In this document: positions 18,277-27,584 of the stretch, one piece after another
How the letters are laid out: each line of letters begins with the position of its first letter
Numbering within the stretch: position 1 is the stretch's first letter
Assembly (NCBI GenBank): GCA_016182485.1
Contig: JACPGH010000001.1
Span: forward strand, 28,278 to 61,884
Origin: Candidatus Kaiserbacteria bacterium
GTDB taxonomy: Bacteria; Patescibacteriota; Minisyncoccia; Phycocordibacterales; Phycocordibacteraceae
Reading direction: 5' to 3'
Length of the DNA stretch: 33,607 bases
Made by a program: the position numbers and the translations under genes
The notes under the pieces: generated by a model
The model's database searches: none
What the model saw: the letters and a program-made list of their open reading frames with translations, nothing else
What the model was told of the DNA's origin: nothing

Positions 18277-19041
18277 ATGTCCTGGGCGGCACGGAGGCGA
18301 TTCATTATTCTGCTGATCGTCGGATCGGTGGCGGGCGCGTTTCTTTTCACGCTCTCGTTCGCGATTTTTTACGAAACTCCCACCTGCACGGACGGCAAGG
18401 CGAATCAGGGAGAAGCGGGCGTCGACTGCGGCGGGCCGTGTCAATATCTCTGCCAATCGCAAGTCCAGCCGCCAACGGTTCTATATACCAAAGCGATCCA
18501 GAACTTCGGAGGCCGCACCGACGTCATTGCCTCGGTCGCCAATAAAAATACGGTCGCGGCCGCGCTCGGCGTACCGTATACGGTCACGCTTTACGGACGC
18601 GGACTTACGCTCATACAACGGGTAACCGGCTCATTGGACCTGCCTCCCGGAGCGACCGTGCCGGTCTACGTGCTCGGTATCGAGTCGGGGAAGCAGACGG
18701 TAGAGAAAGCGTTCCTCGAGATAGATCCTTCGGTGCCGCAGTGGTTCCCGCTCGCGAAGGATCCGCGCATTATCCCGCGAATCTCGAACATTTCGCTCGG
18801 CGGAACTGAAGAAGCCCCGCGCGTGCAGGCGCTCCTGGCCAATCCGAGCGCGCGCGCCTTGCGGGATGTCGAGGTCATAGCCATTGTGCACAACGCGACC
18901 GGCGCAGTTATAGCCGCTTCGAAGACTGTAATCACGAACATCCCTCCGCAGGGCGAAGCGAGCGCCATATTTACCTGGAATGCCAAGTTCCAGAGCCCGC
19001 CTACTTCGATAGAGGTCGTGCCCGTCATTTCTCTCCCGTAA
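18277..19041 (+). CDS. Membrane-anchored hypothetical protein
   Basis: N-terminal TM and Cys-rich CTDGKANQGEAGVDCGGPCQYLC. Confidence 0.65.
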   Translation: MSWAARRRFIILLIVGSVAGAFLFTLSFAIFYETPTCTDGKANQGEAGVDCGGPCQYLCQSQVQPPTVLYTKAIQNFGGRTDVIASVANKNTVAAALGVPYTVTLYGRGLTLIQRVTGSLDLPPGATVPVYVLGIESGKQTVEKAFLEIDPSVPQWFPLAKDPRIIPRISNISLGGTEEAPRVQALLANPSARALRDVEVIAIVHNATGAVIAASKTVITNIPPQGEASAIFTWNAKFQSPPTSIEVVPVISLP

Positions 19042-19043
19042 AT

Positions 19044-20171
19044 ATGTCAGCGTACGTCCGCTCGAGAATTTATTTCGACTGGACGCTTTTTCTGCCCGCG
19101 CTCTCGCTCTCGCTTCTCGGGATCCTGACCATGAGCACCTTCGGCCAAGGCGCTTCGCTCGCCCCGCGTCAACTTCTTTGGCTTACTATCGCTTCCGCCG
19201 TCTACCTGGCGTGCTCGGCGCTTAATATGCAATTTATCCGCCGCACGCCGGTCGTCTTGGCCCTTTACGCGGCGGCCTTCGTCCTCCTCGGGCTTCTGCT
19301 CCTCGTGGCGGATCCGGTGCTCGGCGCCCGGGCGTGGTTCTCGCTCGGTCCGGTCTCATTCCAGCCGGCGGATCTGGCGAAACTCGCCCTTATCGTCCTT
19401 CTCGCGAAGTATCTTTCCCGGCGCCATGTCGAGATCGGCGATTACCGTCATATTCTCATCTCGGGGGCCTATGCGCTGGCACTCCTGGTCCTTATCCTCG
19501 TCGAGCCGGATATGGGCAATGCCATCATTTTCGGCACGGTATGGCTCGGTATGATGCTCGTTTCCGGCATTTCGAAGAAACACCTACTCGTCTTGGGGCT
19601 CGTTGGGCTTGTGTTCGCCTCGGCGCTCTGGACCTTGGGACTGAAGCCCTATCAACGGACGCGCATAATTTCCTTCGTGAATCCGGCGGCCGACATCCGC
19701 GGAGCCGGCTACAACGCGTACCAAGCCAAGATAGCTGTCGGCTCCGGGGAACTCTTCGGCAAGGGGGTCGGCTACGGCACTCAATCGAAATTGAGGTTCC
19801 TGCCCGAGTACCAGACCGATTTCATCTTCGCCGCCTTCGCCGAAGAATGGGGCTTTGTCGGGGTCATGCTCTTGCTCTCGATGTACGGGCTTCTTCTCGC
19901 GCGGTTGGTACAGATCGCGCGAGCCGCGGCGACTAATTTTGATTCGTTCTTCACGCTCGGGGTCTGCATCCTTTTCGCTACTCATATCGGCATGCATGTC
20001 GGCATCAGCCTCGGCTTGCTGCCCGTGACTGGTACGACCATCCCATTCATGAGTTCGGGCGGCTCGCATCTAGTGCTAGAATTCGCGGCGCTCGGCATTA
20101 TCACATCTCTGGCTCGCGGCGGCCGAGCGGCCTCCCGGGACATAACTGCCAACGAGTATCTGGGCGGCTAA
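19044..20171 (+). CDS. rodA: FtsW/RodA/SpoVE family peptidoglycan polymerase
   Basis: GARAWFSLGPVSFQPADLAKLALIVLLAKYL...LVEPDMGNAIIF...QTDFIFAAFAEEWGFVG...GTTIPFMSSGGSHLVLEFAALGII. Confidence 0.92.
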   Translation: MSAYVRSRIYFDWTLFLPALSLSLLGILTMSTFGQGASLAPRQLLWLTIASAVYLACSALNMQFIRRTPVVLALYAAAFVLLGLLLLVADPVLGARAWFSLGPVSFQPADLAKLALIVLLAKYLSRRHVEIGDYRHILISGAYALALLVLILVEPDMGNAIIFGTVWLGMMLVSGISKKHLLVLGLVGLVFASALWTLGLKPYQRTRIISFVNPAADIRGAGYNAYQAKIAVGSGELFGKGVGYGTQSKLRFLPEYQTDFIFAAFAEEWGFVGVMLLLSMYGLLLARLVQIARAAATNFDSFFTLGVCILFATHIGMHVGISLGLLPVTGTTIPFMSSGGSHLVLEFAALGIITSLARGGRAASRDITANEYLGG

Positions 20172-21352
20172 GCGGCCTGTTTGCCGGCAGGCAGGTACGC
20201 AGTGGCCGTTTCAGCGAGCATGCGTTCGATAGAGAAGTTCTTGGCGACGCGCGCGCTGAGATTCGCGCCAAGCTCCTGCCTACGTCTAGAGTCCGTGAGC
20301 AGCGTCTCGAGTGCGCTGGCTATCGCTTCAGAATCTTTGGGCGCCACAAGAAAACCAGCTGTGTTGTCGACAATATCCATAATGCCGGAAATTCGGCTTG
20401 CCACTATCGCACAGCGGGCGCGAGCGGCTTCGAGAAGTACATAGGGATGGCCTTCTTTTACCGAGGTAAGCGTAAATATGTCGAAGGCGGAAAGGTAGCG
20501 TGCGGCATCGGCGATGAATCCGAGAAGGCGGACTTTCTTTTGAAGTCCATATTTCTCGATTTGTCTTGTCAGGGGTCCGTACTCTTCGCCAGTACCGATG
20601 ACTCCCAGTTCAAAAGCGCATCCTCGCTCGTCAAGAAGCTTCGCGGCGTCTATCAAATATCCAAGCCCTTTGTTCCTGGTCAGCTCTGAGATCGTCCCGA
20701 TCCACGGAACGCTCATGTCCGCTTCCGGCATGAGCGCGGCGCGCGCCATTTCTCTCGGCGCGAGAGGTTCTTCCGCAACGCCGTTGTATACAAGCCGCGG
20801 CTTGCGCGCGCAAAAAGGGAAGCGGCGCGCGCGGCGATAATTAGCTTGCGAAATGACTATAACTCGATGCGCGAGGAGGAATGTCGCCCACGTGCTTAGC
20901 CAGCGGAAAATGCGACTCGCGAGATTCACGTCTTCGTCAAAGGGGAGTCCGTGCGCAGTGAAAACGATCCGGGATACCCCGGCGAGCCGAGCCGCGAGCG
21001 CGCCAATGCCGCCAGCTTTCGAACTATTGAGATGGACGACGTCCGGTCGCTCGCGCTTGAAAATCCTGGTCAGCTCTCCCAGCGCTTTCCATTCTTGTAT
21101 ATAGGAGATGTCGCGCATGAAATTGCGTACAAAAATGGTGCGGATACCCGCTTCCGCGAGTTTCTGAACGAGCAAACCGGAATCAGCGCCGGCCTCACCG
21201 GTGCCTCCGGAGGCGACTGCCACGTCCGCCCCGGCTTGGGCGAAGCGCGTAGCGAGCGTGTGGACATATGCCTGAGCGCCGCCCCAGTTGGATTTGGTTA
21301 TGACGAACAGCACCCGCCGCCCTTGCAAATCGTCCATGGCGTAACTGTACAA
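20168..21352 (-). CDS. Family 4 glycosyltransferase
   Basis: RVLFVITKSNWGGAQAYVHTLATRFAQAG...SVKEGHPYVLLEAARARCAIVASRISGIMDIV. Confidence 0.88.
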   Translation of the reverse strand: MYSYAMDDLQGRRVLFVITKSNWGGAQAYVHTLATRFAQAGADVAVASGGTGEAGADSGLLVQKLAEAGIRTIFVRNFMRDISYIQEWKALGELTRIFKRERPDVVHLNSSKAGGIGALAARLAGVSRIVFTAHGLPFDEDVNLASRIFRWLSTWATFLLAHRVIVISQANYRRARRFPFCARKPRLVYNGVAEEPLAPREMARAALMPEADMSVPWIGTISELTRNKGLGYLIDAAKLLDERGCAFELGVIGTGEEYGPLTRQIEKYGLQKKVRLLGFIADAARYLSAFDIFTLTSVKEGHPYVLLEAARARCAIVASRISGIMDIVDNTAGFLVAPKDSEAIASALETLLTDSRRRQELGANLSARVAKNFSIERMLAETATAYLPAGKQAA

Positions 21353-21379
21353 TATTTTTTTCCGTTATAATATCCGACT

Positions 21380-21494
21380 ATGCCCCGTATGATTACTCTT
21401 ACCAATCGCGCATTTCCAGTGAGCTGTTGCCACGCGCTGTACGGGGTACTTTTATCAACCATGCGTTATCGCGTTAAGTAATCATACGGGGTAT
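21380..21494. repeat. 18-bp inverted repeat with 79-nt loop abutting the sugar-transferase start codon
   Basis: ATGCCCCGTATGATTACT / AGTAATCATACGGGGTAT. Confidence 0.8.
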
Positions 21495-22830
21495 GGCCTT
21501 CGACCGCCGCGAGACGGCGATTCTTCTTATAGGCGATTTTATCATCCTGGTAGCGTCTCTGTGGGTCGCGCTCTTTCTCCGTAACCTCGCGTTCCCCTCC
21601 TTGAGTTACTTTGAGACGAATATCATACCGTTTCTGCCGATGTTCGTCCTCTCGCTTGTCGTATTTTATATCGCCGGTCTGTACGAGAAGCAGACACGGC
21701 CGATCCGGAGCGTCATGGGCATACGCATCCTCGGCGCGCAGGCCGCGACTGTAGCGATCACAGCCATCCTGTTCTTCGTACTGCCTCTTTCGATCGAACC
21801 GAAAACGATCCTCGTCTTGTATCTCGTCGTGTCGGTCGTTGCCGAAAGCGCCTGGCGTTTCTACCAAATGAAACGGGAATTAGGGAAGGAGAAGCGTGAA
21901 TCCGCGCTCTTGATCGGCAGCGGCGCGGCCATATCCGAGCTCTATGAAGAGGTGCGCGAGAACCCCCGGTATCTGATCAATTTCGTGCGGCACCTCGAAA
22001 CGGCCGGCCTCGGCCGCGGAGACATCGCGGCCGCGATTTCCTCGGCCCTTGGGCACGGCACCCGCGTCATCGTCGTGGATCTCTCGGACCCTATCGTGGC
22101 CCGGGATCTTTCCCAACTTTACAATCTTGCTGCCGAAGGAGCAGTGTTCCTGGAATTCGCGGCGCTCTATGAAGAGATATTCGATCGCGTGCCGCTCGAG
22201 CACTTCAATGCCGGAGAATTGCTCGAATCCCTGCCGCGTCGTCGGGCCGTCTATGACGTGCTGAAGCGCTTGTTCGACATTGTGCTCGCGCTCGTCCTCT
22301 CGCTCATTGCGCTTCCGTTCATCGGGCTCGCCGCGCTCTTGCTCTCCGTGAACGGCGGCCAGCCTTTTATTCGCAATGAGCGCATCGGGAGTGGAGGGCG
22401 AATCTTTCATCTCATAAAATTGCGGTCGATGCTCTTCTACGACCATGGTGATCCGGAGCTGCATAAGAAGAATCGCGTTACGGCGCTGGGGCGCCTACTG
22501 CGTAAGACTCGGGTCGATGAGTTGCCGCAGCTTTGGAACGTGCTCGCGGGGGATATTTCTTTTATCGGCCCGCGTCCGGAGATACCGAAGCTCGCCGAAG
22601 TGTACGAACGGGAGATCCCGCTCTACCGTATGCGTCATCTCATCTCGCCGGGGCTCTCGGGATGGGCGCAGATCCATGACTATGACGCGCCTCATGGGCC
22701 TGCCGATATTCCGCGCACGCGGCGCAAGCTCCCGTTCGACCTCTATTATCTGAAACACCGTTCCTTTGGGCTCGATCTTGCTATCGCGGCGAAAACCATT
22801 CGTACGCTTCTAACTCTTTCAGGCGCATGA
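21493..22830 (+). CDS. Polyprenyl-phosphate sugar phosphotransferase
   Basis: KRLFDIVLALVLSLIALPFIGLAALLLSVNGGQPFIRNERIGSGGRIFHLIKLRSM...RKTRVDELPQLWNVLAGDISFIGPRPEIPK...PGLSGWAQI. Confidence 0.92.
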   Translation: MAFDRRETAILLIGDFIILVASLWVALFLRNLAFPSLSYFETNIIPFLPMFVLSLVVFYIAGLYEKQTRPIRSVMGIRILGAQAATVAITAILFFVLPLSIEPKTILVLYLVVSVVAESAWRFYQMKRELGKEKRESALLIGSGAAISELYEEVRENPRYLINFVRHLETAGLGRGDIAAAISSALGHGTRVIVVDLSDPIVARDLSQLYNLAAEGAVFLEFAALYEEIFDRVPLEHFNAGELLESLPRRRAVYDVLKRLFDIVLALVLSLIALPFIGLAALLLSVNGGQPFIRNERIGSGGRIFHLIKLRSMLFYDHGDPELHKKNRVTALGRLLRKTRVDELPQLWNVLAGDISFIGPRPEIPKLAEVYEREIPLYRMRHLISPGLSGWAQIHDYDAPHGPADIPRTRRKLPFDLYYLKHRSFGLDLAIAAKTIRTLLTLSGA

Positions 22831-23111
22831 TTCCCGTTAGAGATTACAAAAGTTTCTACGTCTATGTGTTGCGAAGTTATAAGGACAATCGATGGTACAC
22901 TGGTTTTACGCATGATTTACGGAAGCGCTTCAAGCAGCATCAGGATGGTCTCACAAGATCGACAAAGGGACGCGGACCATTCGAGCTGATATATTATGAA
23001 ATGTCTCAACACGAAAATGATGCACGAGCGAGAGAACTTTTCCTTAAATCTGGTATGGGTAAGCGCTATCTTAGGAACCGTTTGAAGCGCTTCCTATCTC
23101 TAACGGGATGA
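22827..23111 (+). CDS. GIY-YIG domain nuclease, 94 aa
   Basis: FYVYVLRSYKDNRWYTGFTHDLRKRFKQHQDGLTRSTKGRGPFELIYYE. Confidence 0.88.
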   Translation: MIPVRDYKSFYVYVLRSYKDNRWYTGFTHDLRKRFKQHQDGLTRSTKGRGPFELIYYEMSQHENDARARELFLKSGMGKRYLRNRLKRFLSLTG

Positions 23112-23947
23112 TCGTGGACGGACGCGCATTGGCCAAAGCAATTCTCGCGAGAACGAAAACGAGAGCAGAAAAGTTGCCGCGTCCGCCGCGCGTGCTGGCG
23201 CTCGTGGCGGATGAAACTCCCGCGACGAAGTCATACCTCGCGATTAAGGCAAAACGCGCGGCGGACGCGGGCTGCGAACTGAAAATTCGGCATATCAAAG
23301 AAAGTGTACGACCGTCCGATATCGTTGATATGTCCCGAGAGGCGGATGCCGTCATTCTCCAGCTTCCATTGTCGGCGGAGATGGATGCGAAAGCTCTCTG
23401 CGATGTCATCCCGATTGGAAAAGACGCCGACGTTCTCTCCTCCTCTGCCCGCGCCGCATTCGAAATGATGGACTTACGAAGTCCATCATTATTGCCGCCG
23501 GTGGTTGGCGCGGTGCGCGCGATTTTCTTGAAGCACGGCATCGAGCCGAAAGGGAGGAAAGTGGTTGTCATCGGCAGGGGCTTTTTAGTCGGCGCGCCGG
23601 TCGCAATATGGTTCAGGCAGCAGGGCGCAGAAGTGGCAGTTATAACCCGCGAGGCCGGCAATTTTCCGGAGATACTCAAAGAGGCCGACATCATCGTTTC
23701 GGGCGCCGGCGCGCCGCATCTCATCAAACCGGAAATGCTGAAAATCGGCGTCGTCTTGATCGACGCAGGCACCTCTGAATCCGGAGGCGCCATAGTCGGG
23801 GATGCCGACCCCGCATGTGCGGCGAAGTGCGCCCTCTTCACTCCCGTCCCGGGCGGCGTCGGCCCCATCGCCGTCGCCTGCCTCTTTGAAAATGTTACTG
23901 CTCTCACTGAGCGCCAAGTCCGCACGGCCCTTGACGAATTGGCATAG
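23108..23947 (+). CDS. folD: Bifunctional methylenetetrahydrofolate dehydrogenase/cyclohydrolase
   Basis: VADETPATKSYLAIKAKRAADAG...VILQLPLSAEMD...GRGFLVGAPVAIWF...FTPVPGGVGPIAVACLFENV. Confidence 0.9.
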   Translation: MIVDGRALAKAILARTKTRAEKLPRPPRVLALVADETPATKSYLAIKAKRAADAGCELKIRHIKESVRPSDIVDMSREADAVILQLPLSAEMDAKALCDVIPIGKDADVLSSSARAAFEMMDLRSPSLLPPVVGAVRAIFLKHGIEPKGRKVVVIGRGFLVGAPVAIWFRQQGAEVAVITREAGNFPEILKEADIIVSGAGAPHLIKPEMLKIGVVLIDAGTSESGGAIVGDADPACAAKCALFTPVPGGVGPIAVACLFENVTALTERQVRTALDELA

Positions 23948-24021
23948 TATGTAGTATCATACACTTGGCTAATAACGGCGGGATTGCCCGTCTAGGTCAT
24001 TCCGATTTGAAGGAGGTTCCA

Positions 24022-24474
24022 ATGACTGAGTCTAATCCGCAGACAATCAACGACTCAATCGTCACCCGCGTGAAGGTGGACCACAGTCGGTCGTCGCAGG
24101 AGGCTCTCGCCGCAACCGGCCGTGAGCAGTACGTCGACGACGTCGTGGTCACCGAGATGCCCCGCGGCGGTGGCCGCGAGGTCGAGGTCTGCTTCTTCGA
24201 GCTCGATCACTGGGTCAATGACATCGAGCTCGAGAAGGAGTACGTGCGGCGCGGTCTCGCGCCCGTCGACCCGTTCTCGCTCGCGGCGGTGAACGAGGCC
24301 TACCCGCTTTTCGCGGACGGGCACCCGAACGCCACACACTGGCAGGACGCCAACGGCCGTTGGTGCTACGCCAAGTTCGGTCGCCCGCTCAGTGGCGCGC
24401 GGCATGTGCTGGTCTACCTCCAGCGCGAGGGCTGCGTGTACAGCTCCGGCTGGTTCGCCGGTCGCCGCAAGTAG
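24022..24474 (+). CDS. Hypothetical protein, 150 aa
   Basis: Strong SD gaaggaggttcca before ATG; MTESNPQTINDSIVTRVKV... Confidence 0.7.
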   Translation: MTESNPQTINDSIVTRVKVDHSRSSQEALAATGREQYVDDVVVTEMPRGGGREVEVCFFELDHWVNDIELEKEYVRRGLAPVDPFSLAAVNEAYPLFADGHPNATHWQDANGRWCYAKFGRPLSGARHVLVYLQREGCVYSSGWFAGRRK

Positions 24475-24492
24475 CTTCCGAGGTTCGTCTCT

Positions 24493-24525
24493 GGGCGCTT
24501 GTTCCGACAGGAACCAGCGCCCTTT
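24493..24525 (+). terminator. Hairpin terminator
   Basis: GGGCGCTtgTTCC-gaca-GGAAccAGCGCCCTTT. Confidence 0.65.
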
Positions 24526-24557
24526 CGCTTTAAAGCGATTTCTTTTATACTCTCCTC

Positions 24558-25910
24558 ATGACGCGGTATCGGGTGCTGGCGGCTACGGCCCTCGTAATCG
24601 GGGGCCTGCTTGCGTATTTTGTCTGGTCGACGCAGGCGAATCCCGAGAGCCGTTATCGCTTCAAGCTCGGCCTCGACCTCGCTGGCGGCACCGAGCTCGT
24701 CTACAAAGCCGACATGTCGGAGACACCCGCTTCGGAACGCAGTGGCGCGCTCGAAGCGCTCCAGGGCGTTATTGAGAGGCGTGTCAATCTTTTCGGCGTG
24801 GCCGAACCGCTCGTGCAGACTGAAGAGGCAAGCTCGCTATCCGGCATTTCCGAAGACCGGCTTATCGTAGATTTGCCGGGAGTTACCGATATTAATGCCG
24901 CCATCGCGGCTCTCGGCGAGACGCCGACTCTGGACTTTCGCCTAGTCGCCACTTCGACAGGCTCAGGGCAGGCTACCACGTCTCCGAACTATGTTTCGAC
25001 CGGATTGACCGGGCGGTATCTTTCGAACGCATCCCTCCAATTCGGTTCGGGCGCGACGGCGGGTCTCGCGACTCCGCAAGTACTTCTGAATTTTAATAGC
25101 GAGGGCGCCAAGCTATTTGAAAAAATCACGAGCGAAAATATCGGACAACAGCTCGCCATCTTTCTTGATGGACAGCCGATCTCCGCTCCGGTGATCCAAG
25201 AAGCCATTCCCGGCGGGCAGGCAACCATCACCGGCCGCTTCACCGCTTCGGAAGCGCGCGAACTCGTCCGCAATTTAAATTTCGGCGCGCTGCCGGTACC
25301 GATCACGCTCGAGAGCAGTTCCGCCGTCGGCCCGACCTTGGGCGCGGCCGCTATCAACGCAGGCGTTGTCGCGGGAATCATAGGCTTCATAGTTGTCGCG
25401 CTCTTTATGCTCGCATGGTACCGGCTCCCGGGTGTCGTGGCGGCGCTCGCGCTCGCTGAATATCTTATTTTCATGCTTGCCGTTATCAAAATCATCCCCG
25501 TCACGCTTACCGCCTCGGGCATTGCCGGACTTATCATATCGCTAGGCATGGCGGTCGACGCGAACGTGCTCATCTTCGAGCGCACGAAAGAAGAGCTGCG
25601 TGAAGGCAAAAGCCCGCGCGAAGCCGTTCATATCGGCTTCGCGCGGGCTTGGACCGCGATACGGGACGGGCACCTCACAATGATCATCTCGGGCGCGATC
25701 CTCTTCTGGCTCGGAACCTCCATCGTGCAGGGATTCGCGCTCGTTTTCGTGCTGGGCGTCCTCGCTTCCTTTATTTCTGCCGTATCCCTTTCGCGTCTCT
25801 TCCTGCTCGCCCTCGTGCCAGAACTAGAGACTGGTTCATGGAAATTCCTACTGGGTTCTGGTTTCAGTTCCAGCAACCAGCCTCGAGTCTCTAGCCGTCC
25901 AGCATTATGA
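24558..25910 (+). CDS. secD: Protein translocase subunit SecD
   Basis: RYRFKLGLDLAGGTELVYKAD...GMAVDANVLIFERTKEELREGKSPREAVHIGFARAWTAIRDGHLTMI. Confidence 0.92.
   Translation: MTRYRVLAATALVIGGLLAYFVWSTQANPESRYRFKLGLDLAGGTELVYKADMSETPASERSGALEALQGVIERRVNLFGVAEPLVQTEEASSLSGISEDRLIVDLPGVTDINAAIAALGETPTLDFRLVATSTGSGQATTSPNYVSTGLTGRYLSNASLQFGSGATAGLATPQVLLNFNSEGAKLFEKITSENIGQQLAIFLDGQPISAPVIQEAIPGGQATITGRFTASEARELVRNLNFGALPVPITLESSSAVGPTLGAAAINAGVVAGIIGFIVVALFMLAWYRLPGVVAALALAEYLIFMLAVIKIIPVTLTASGIAGLIISLGMAVDANVLIFERTKEELREGKSPREAVHIGFARAWTAIRDGHLTMIISGAILFWLGTSIVQGFALVFVLGVLASFISAVSLSRLFLLALVPELETGSWKFLLGSGFSSSNQPRVSSRPAL
25818..25904. repeat. Divergent hairpin repeat of the CTAG/CCAG family forming the secD 3' end
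   Basis: ccagaactagagactggttcatgg...ggttctggtttcagttccagcaaccagcctcgagtctctagccgtccagcat. Confidence 0.6.
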
Positions 25911-26821
25911 ATATCGCCACGCACCGCACGATCTATTTCTGGCTTACCGGCCTTATCCTCGCGGTTGCGGTAGCTGCGATCCTTTTCTTCGGTCTGCCGC
26001 GCGCGATCGATTTTACCGGCGGCTCGCTCATGCAAATACGGTATTCGGAAGGACGGCCGCCCCTGGCTACTATTATCGAACAAGTCTCTTCCGCTTCGAT
26101 CGGAGGCGCGTCCGTCCGGGAAGTAGGTGCCGACACTGTCTCGATACGGTCTCGTACGCTGACCCCTGCCGAGCACGATGCCGTCCTCACTGCACTTTCC
26201 GGAAGTCAGACTTCCGCAGGGAAGTCTGACTTCCAAGAACTCTCGTACACATCGGTCGGTCCGGCGCTCGGCACCCAATTCGCGAATAAGGCGCTCTGGG
26301 CGCTATTAGCAGTCGTGCTCGCGACGACTCTCTACATTGCCTTCGCATTCAGGAAGGTCTCGCGGCCGGTGCCTTCTTGGTGCTATGGCCTCACGGTTGT
26401 CGCTATCTTAGTCCACGATTTAATTATCCCCGCCGGATTCTTTGCCGTGCTCGCGTACTTTACAGGCGCCGAAGTAGACGCGCTCTTCGTCACCGCGCTT
26501 CTCGCGCTGCTCGGCTATTCGGTAAATGACACCATAGTCATCTTCGACCGGGTCCGCGAACATCTCGCGCGTAACGAGCGTGTCGGAAGCAAGGAGGCAT
26601 TTGCGGAAACGGTGGGGAAGTCGATAAGCGAGACGATGACCCGCTCTATCAATACCTCGCTTACGACCGCCCTCGCCCTTCTCGCGCTCGTTATATTCGG
26701 CGCGGCCGCCACGCGCAATTTCGCGCTGGTGATGCTCGTCGGCGTTATTGCCGGCACCTATTCCTCCATCCTGCTAGCCGCCCCGCTCCTCATCCCGCTC
26801 TCCCGCTGGTTTGCCCGGTAG
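25907..26821 (+). CDS. secF: Protein translocase subunit SecF
   Basis: IDFTGGSLMQIRYSEGRPP...LLGYSVNDTIVIFDRVREHL...ETMTRSINTSLTTALALLAL. Confidence 0.92.
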   Translation: MNIATHRTIYFWLTGLILAVAVAAILFFGLPRAIDFTGGSLMQIRYSEGRPPLATIIEQVSSASIGGASVREVGADTVSIRSRTLTPAEHDAVLTALSGSQTSAGKSDFQELSYTSVGPALGTQFANKALWALLAVVLATTLYIAFAFRKVSRPVPSWCYGLTVVAILVHDLIIPAGFFAVLAYFTGAEVDALFVTALLALLGYSVNDTIVIFDRVREHLARNERVGSKEAFAETVGKSISETMTRSINTSLTTALALLALVIFGAAATRNFALVMLVGVIAGTYSSILLAAPLLIPLSRWFAR

Positions 26822-26840
26822 GAAATACATTTCCTACCGG
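26815..26840 (+). terminator. Perfect hairpin at the secF stop
   Basis: CCGGTAGGAAA-taca-TTTCCTACCGG. Confidence 0.55.
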
Positions 26841-26845
26841 CTTCG

Positions 26846-27565
26846 TCAGGAAATAACCGTACCGATGAAAGGCTTGCCGGCGAGATAATTGGCGAACTCG
26901 CCGAGTTTCATGCCGTTGATAATGGCGACCTCAAGGCCGAGGGTCTCGGCTTCTTTCGCGGCTATTGGATCAAAAGGCGATGAGAGGCCGGGATCCCATT
27001 CTTCCGGGATTATTTTTCGGAATTCCGCCCAGGTGATTTTCTCTATCTTTTTGGCGTTCGGGTTCTTTTTTGGGTCGGAATCGTACACGTAATCGATATT
27101 CGAGAGATTAACGAGATGCATTGCCCCAAGGTTCTTGGCCATGAGCACTGCGTCGTAATCAGTTGAACAACCTGGCTGCCAACCGGCGGCGATGATTATC
27201 GGCTTATCCGTTTCAATGTCTGCCGTAGGGTTTTTTATGACGTGCGGATAGGCTTCTTCTACGAATATTGCACGCAGGAGATGCGCATTTAAACGGGTGA
27301 CATGAATGCCAAGCCAATCGAGATCCTGACGGGAGAGAGGAGTGACTTTGTCCGCTGCTTCTTGATATCTCCGGCAGACTTTCCCACCGCCGGCGATGAT
27401 AGAAAATGAATATCCCTCCTGTACTTTATCTAAAACTAGCGCCTTGAAGTTGGAGAGGAATTCGGTATCGATCGCATCGGGCACGATGAGTGAGCCTCCG
27501 ACGGATACAATCACGCGTTTCCCGGCCTGCGCAGGCAGGCGCGCGTCAGAATTCATATCCAGCAA
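26846..27565 (-). CDS. pyrH: UMP kinase-like amino-acid-kinase family protein
   Basis: VIVSVGGSLIVPDAIDTEFLSNFKALV...IIAGGGKVCRRYQEA...NLSNIDYVYDSDPKKNPNAKKIEKITWAEF. Confidence 0.8.
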   Translation of the reverse strand: MLDMNSDARLPAQAGKRVIVSVGGSLIVPDAIDTEFLSNFKALVLDKVQEGYSFSIIAGGGKVCRRYQEAADKVTPLSRQDLDWLGIHVTRLNAHLLRAIFVEEAYPHVIKNPTADIETDKPIIIAAGWQPGCSTDYDAVLMAKNLGAMHLVNLSNIDYVYDSDPKKNPNAKKIEKITWAEFRKIIPEEWDPGLSSPFDPIAAKEAETLGLEVAIINGMKLGEFANYLAGKPFIGTVIS

Positions 27566-27584
27566 GGCATGACGGCTTCATGTA

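Noticed and set aside
21420-21495. Integron attC-like site (GTTAAGT)
   Set aside because: No matching R'' box or integrase; a simple inverted repeat explains it.
24950-24975. CTTCGACAGGCTCAGGGCAGGC string in secD as a new element
   Set aside because: Looks like a widespread short intergenic palindrome type; one partial copy is not enough to claim more.
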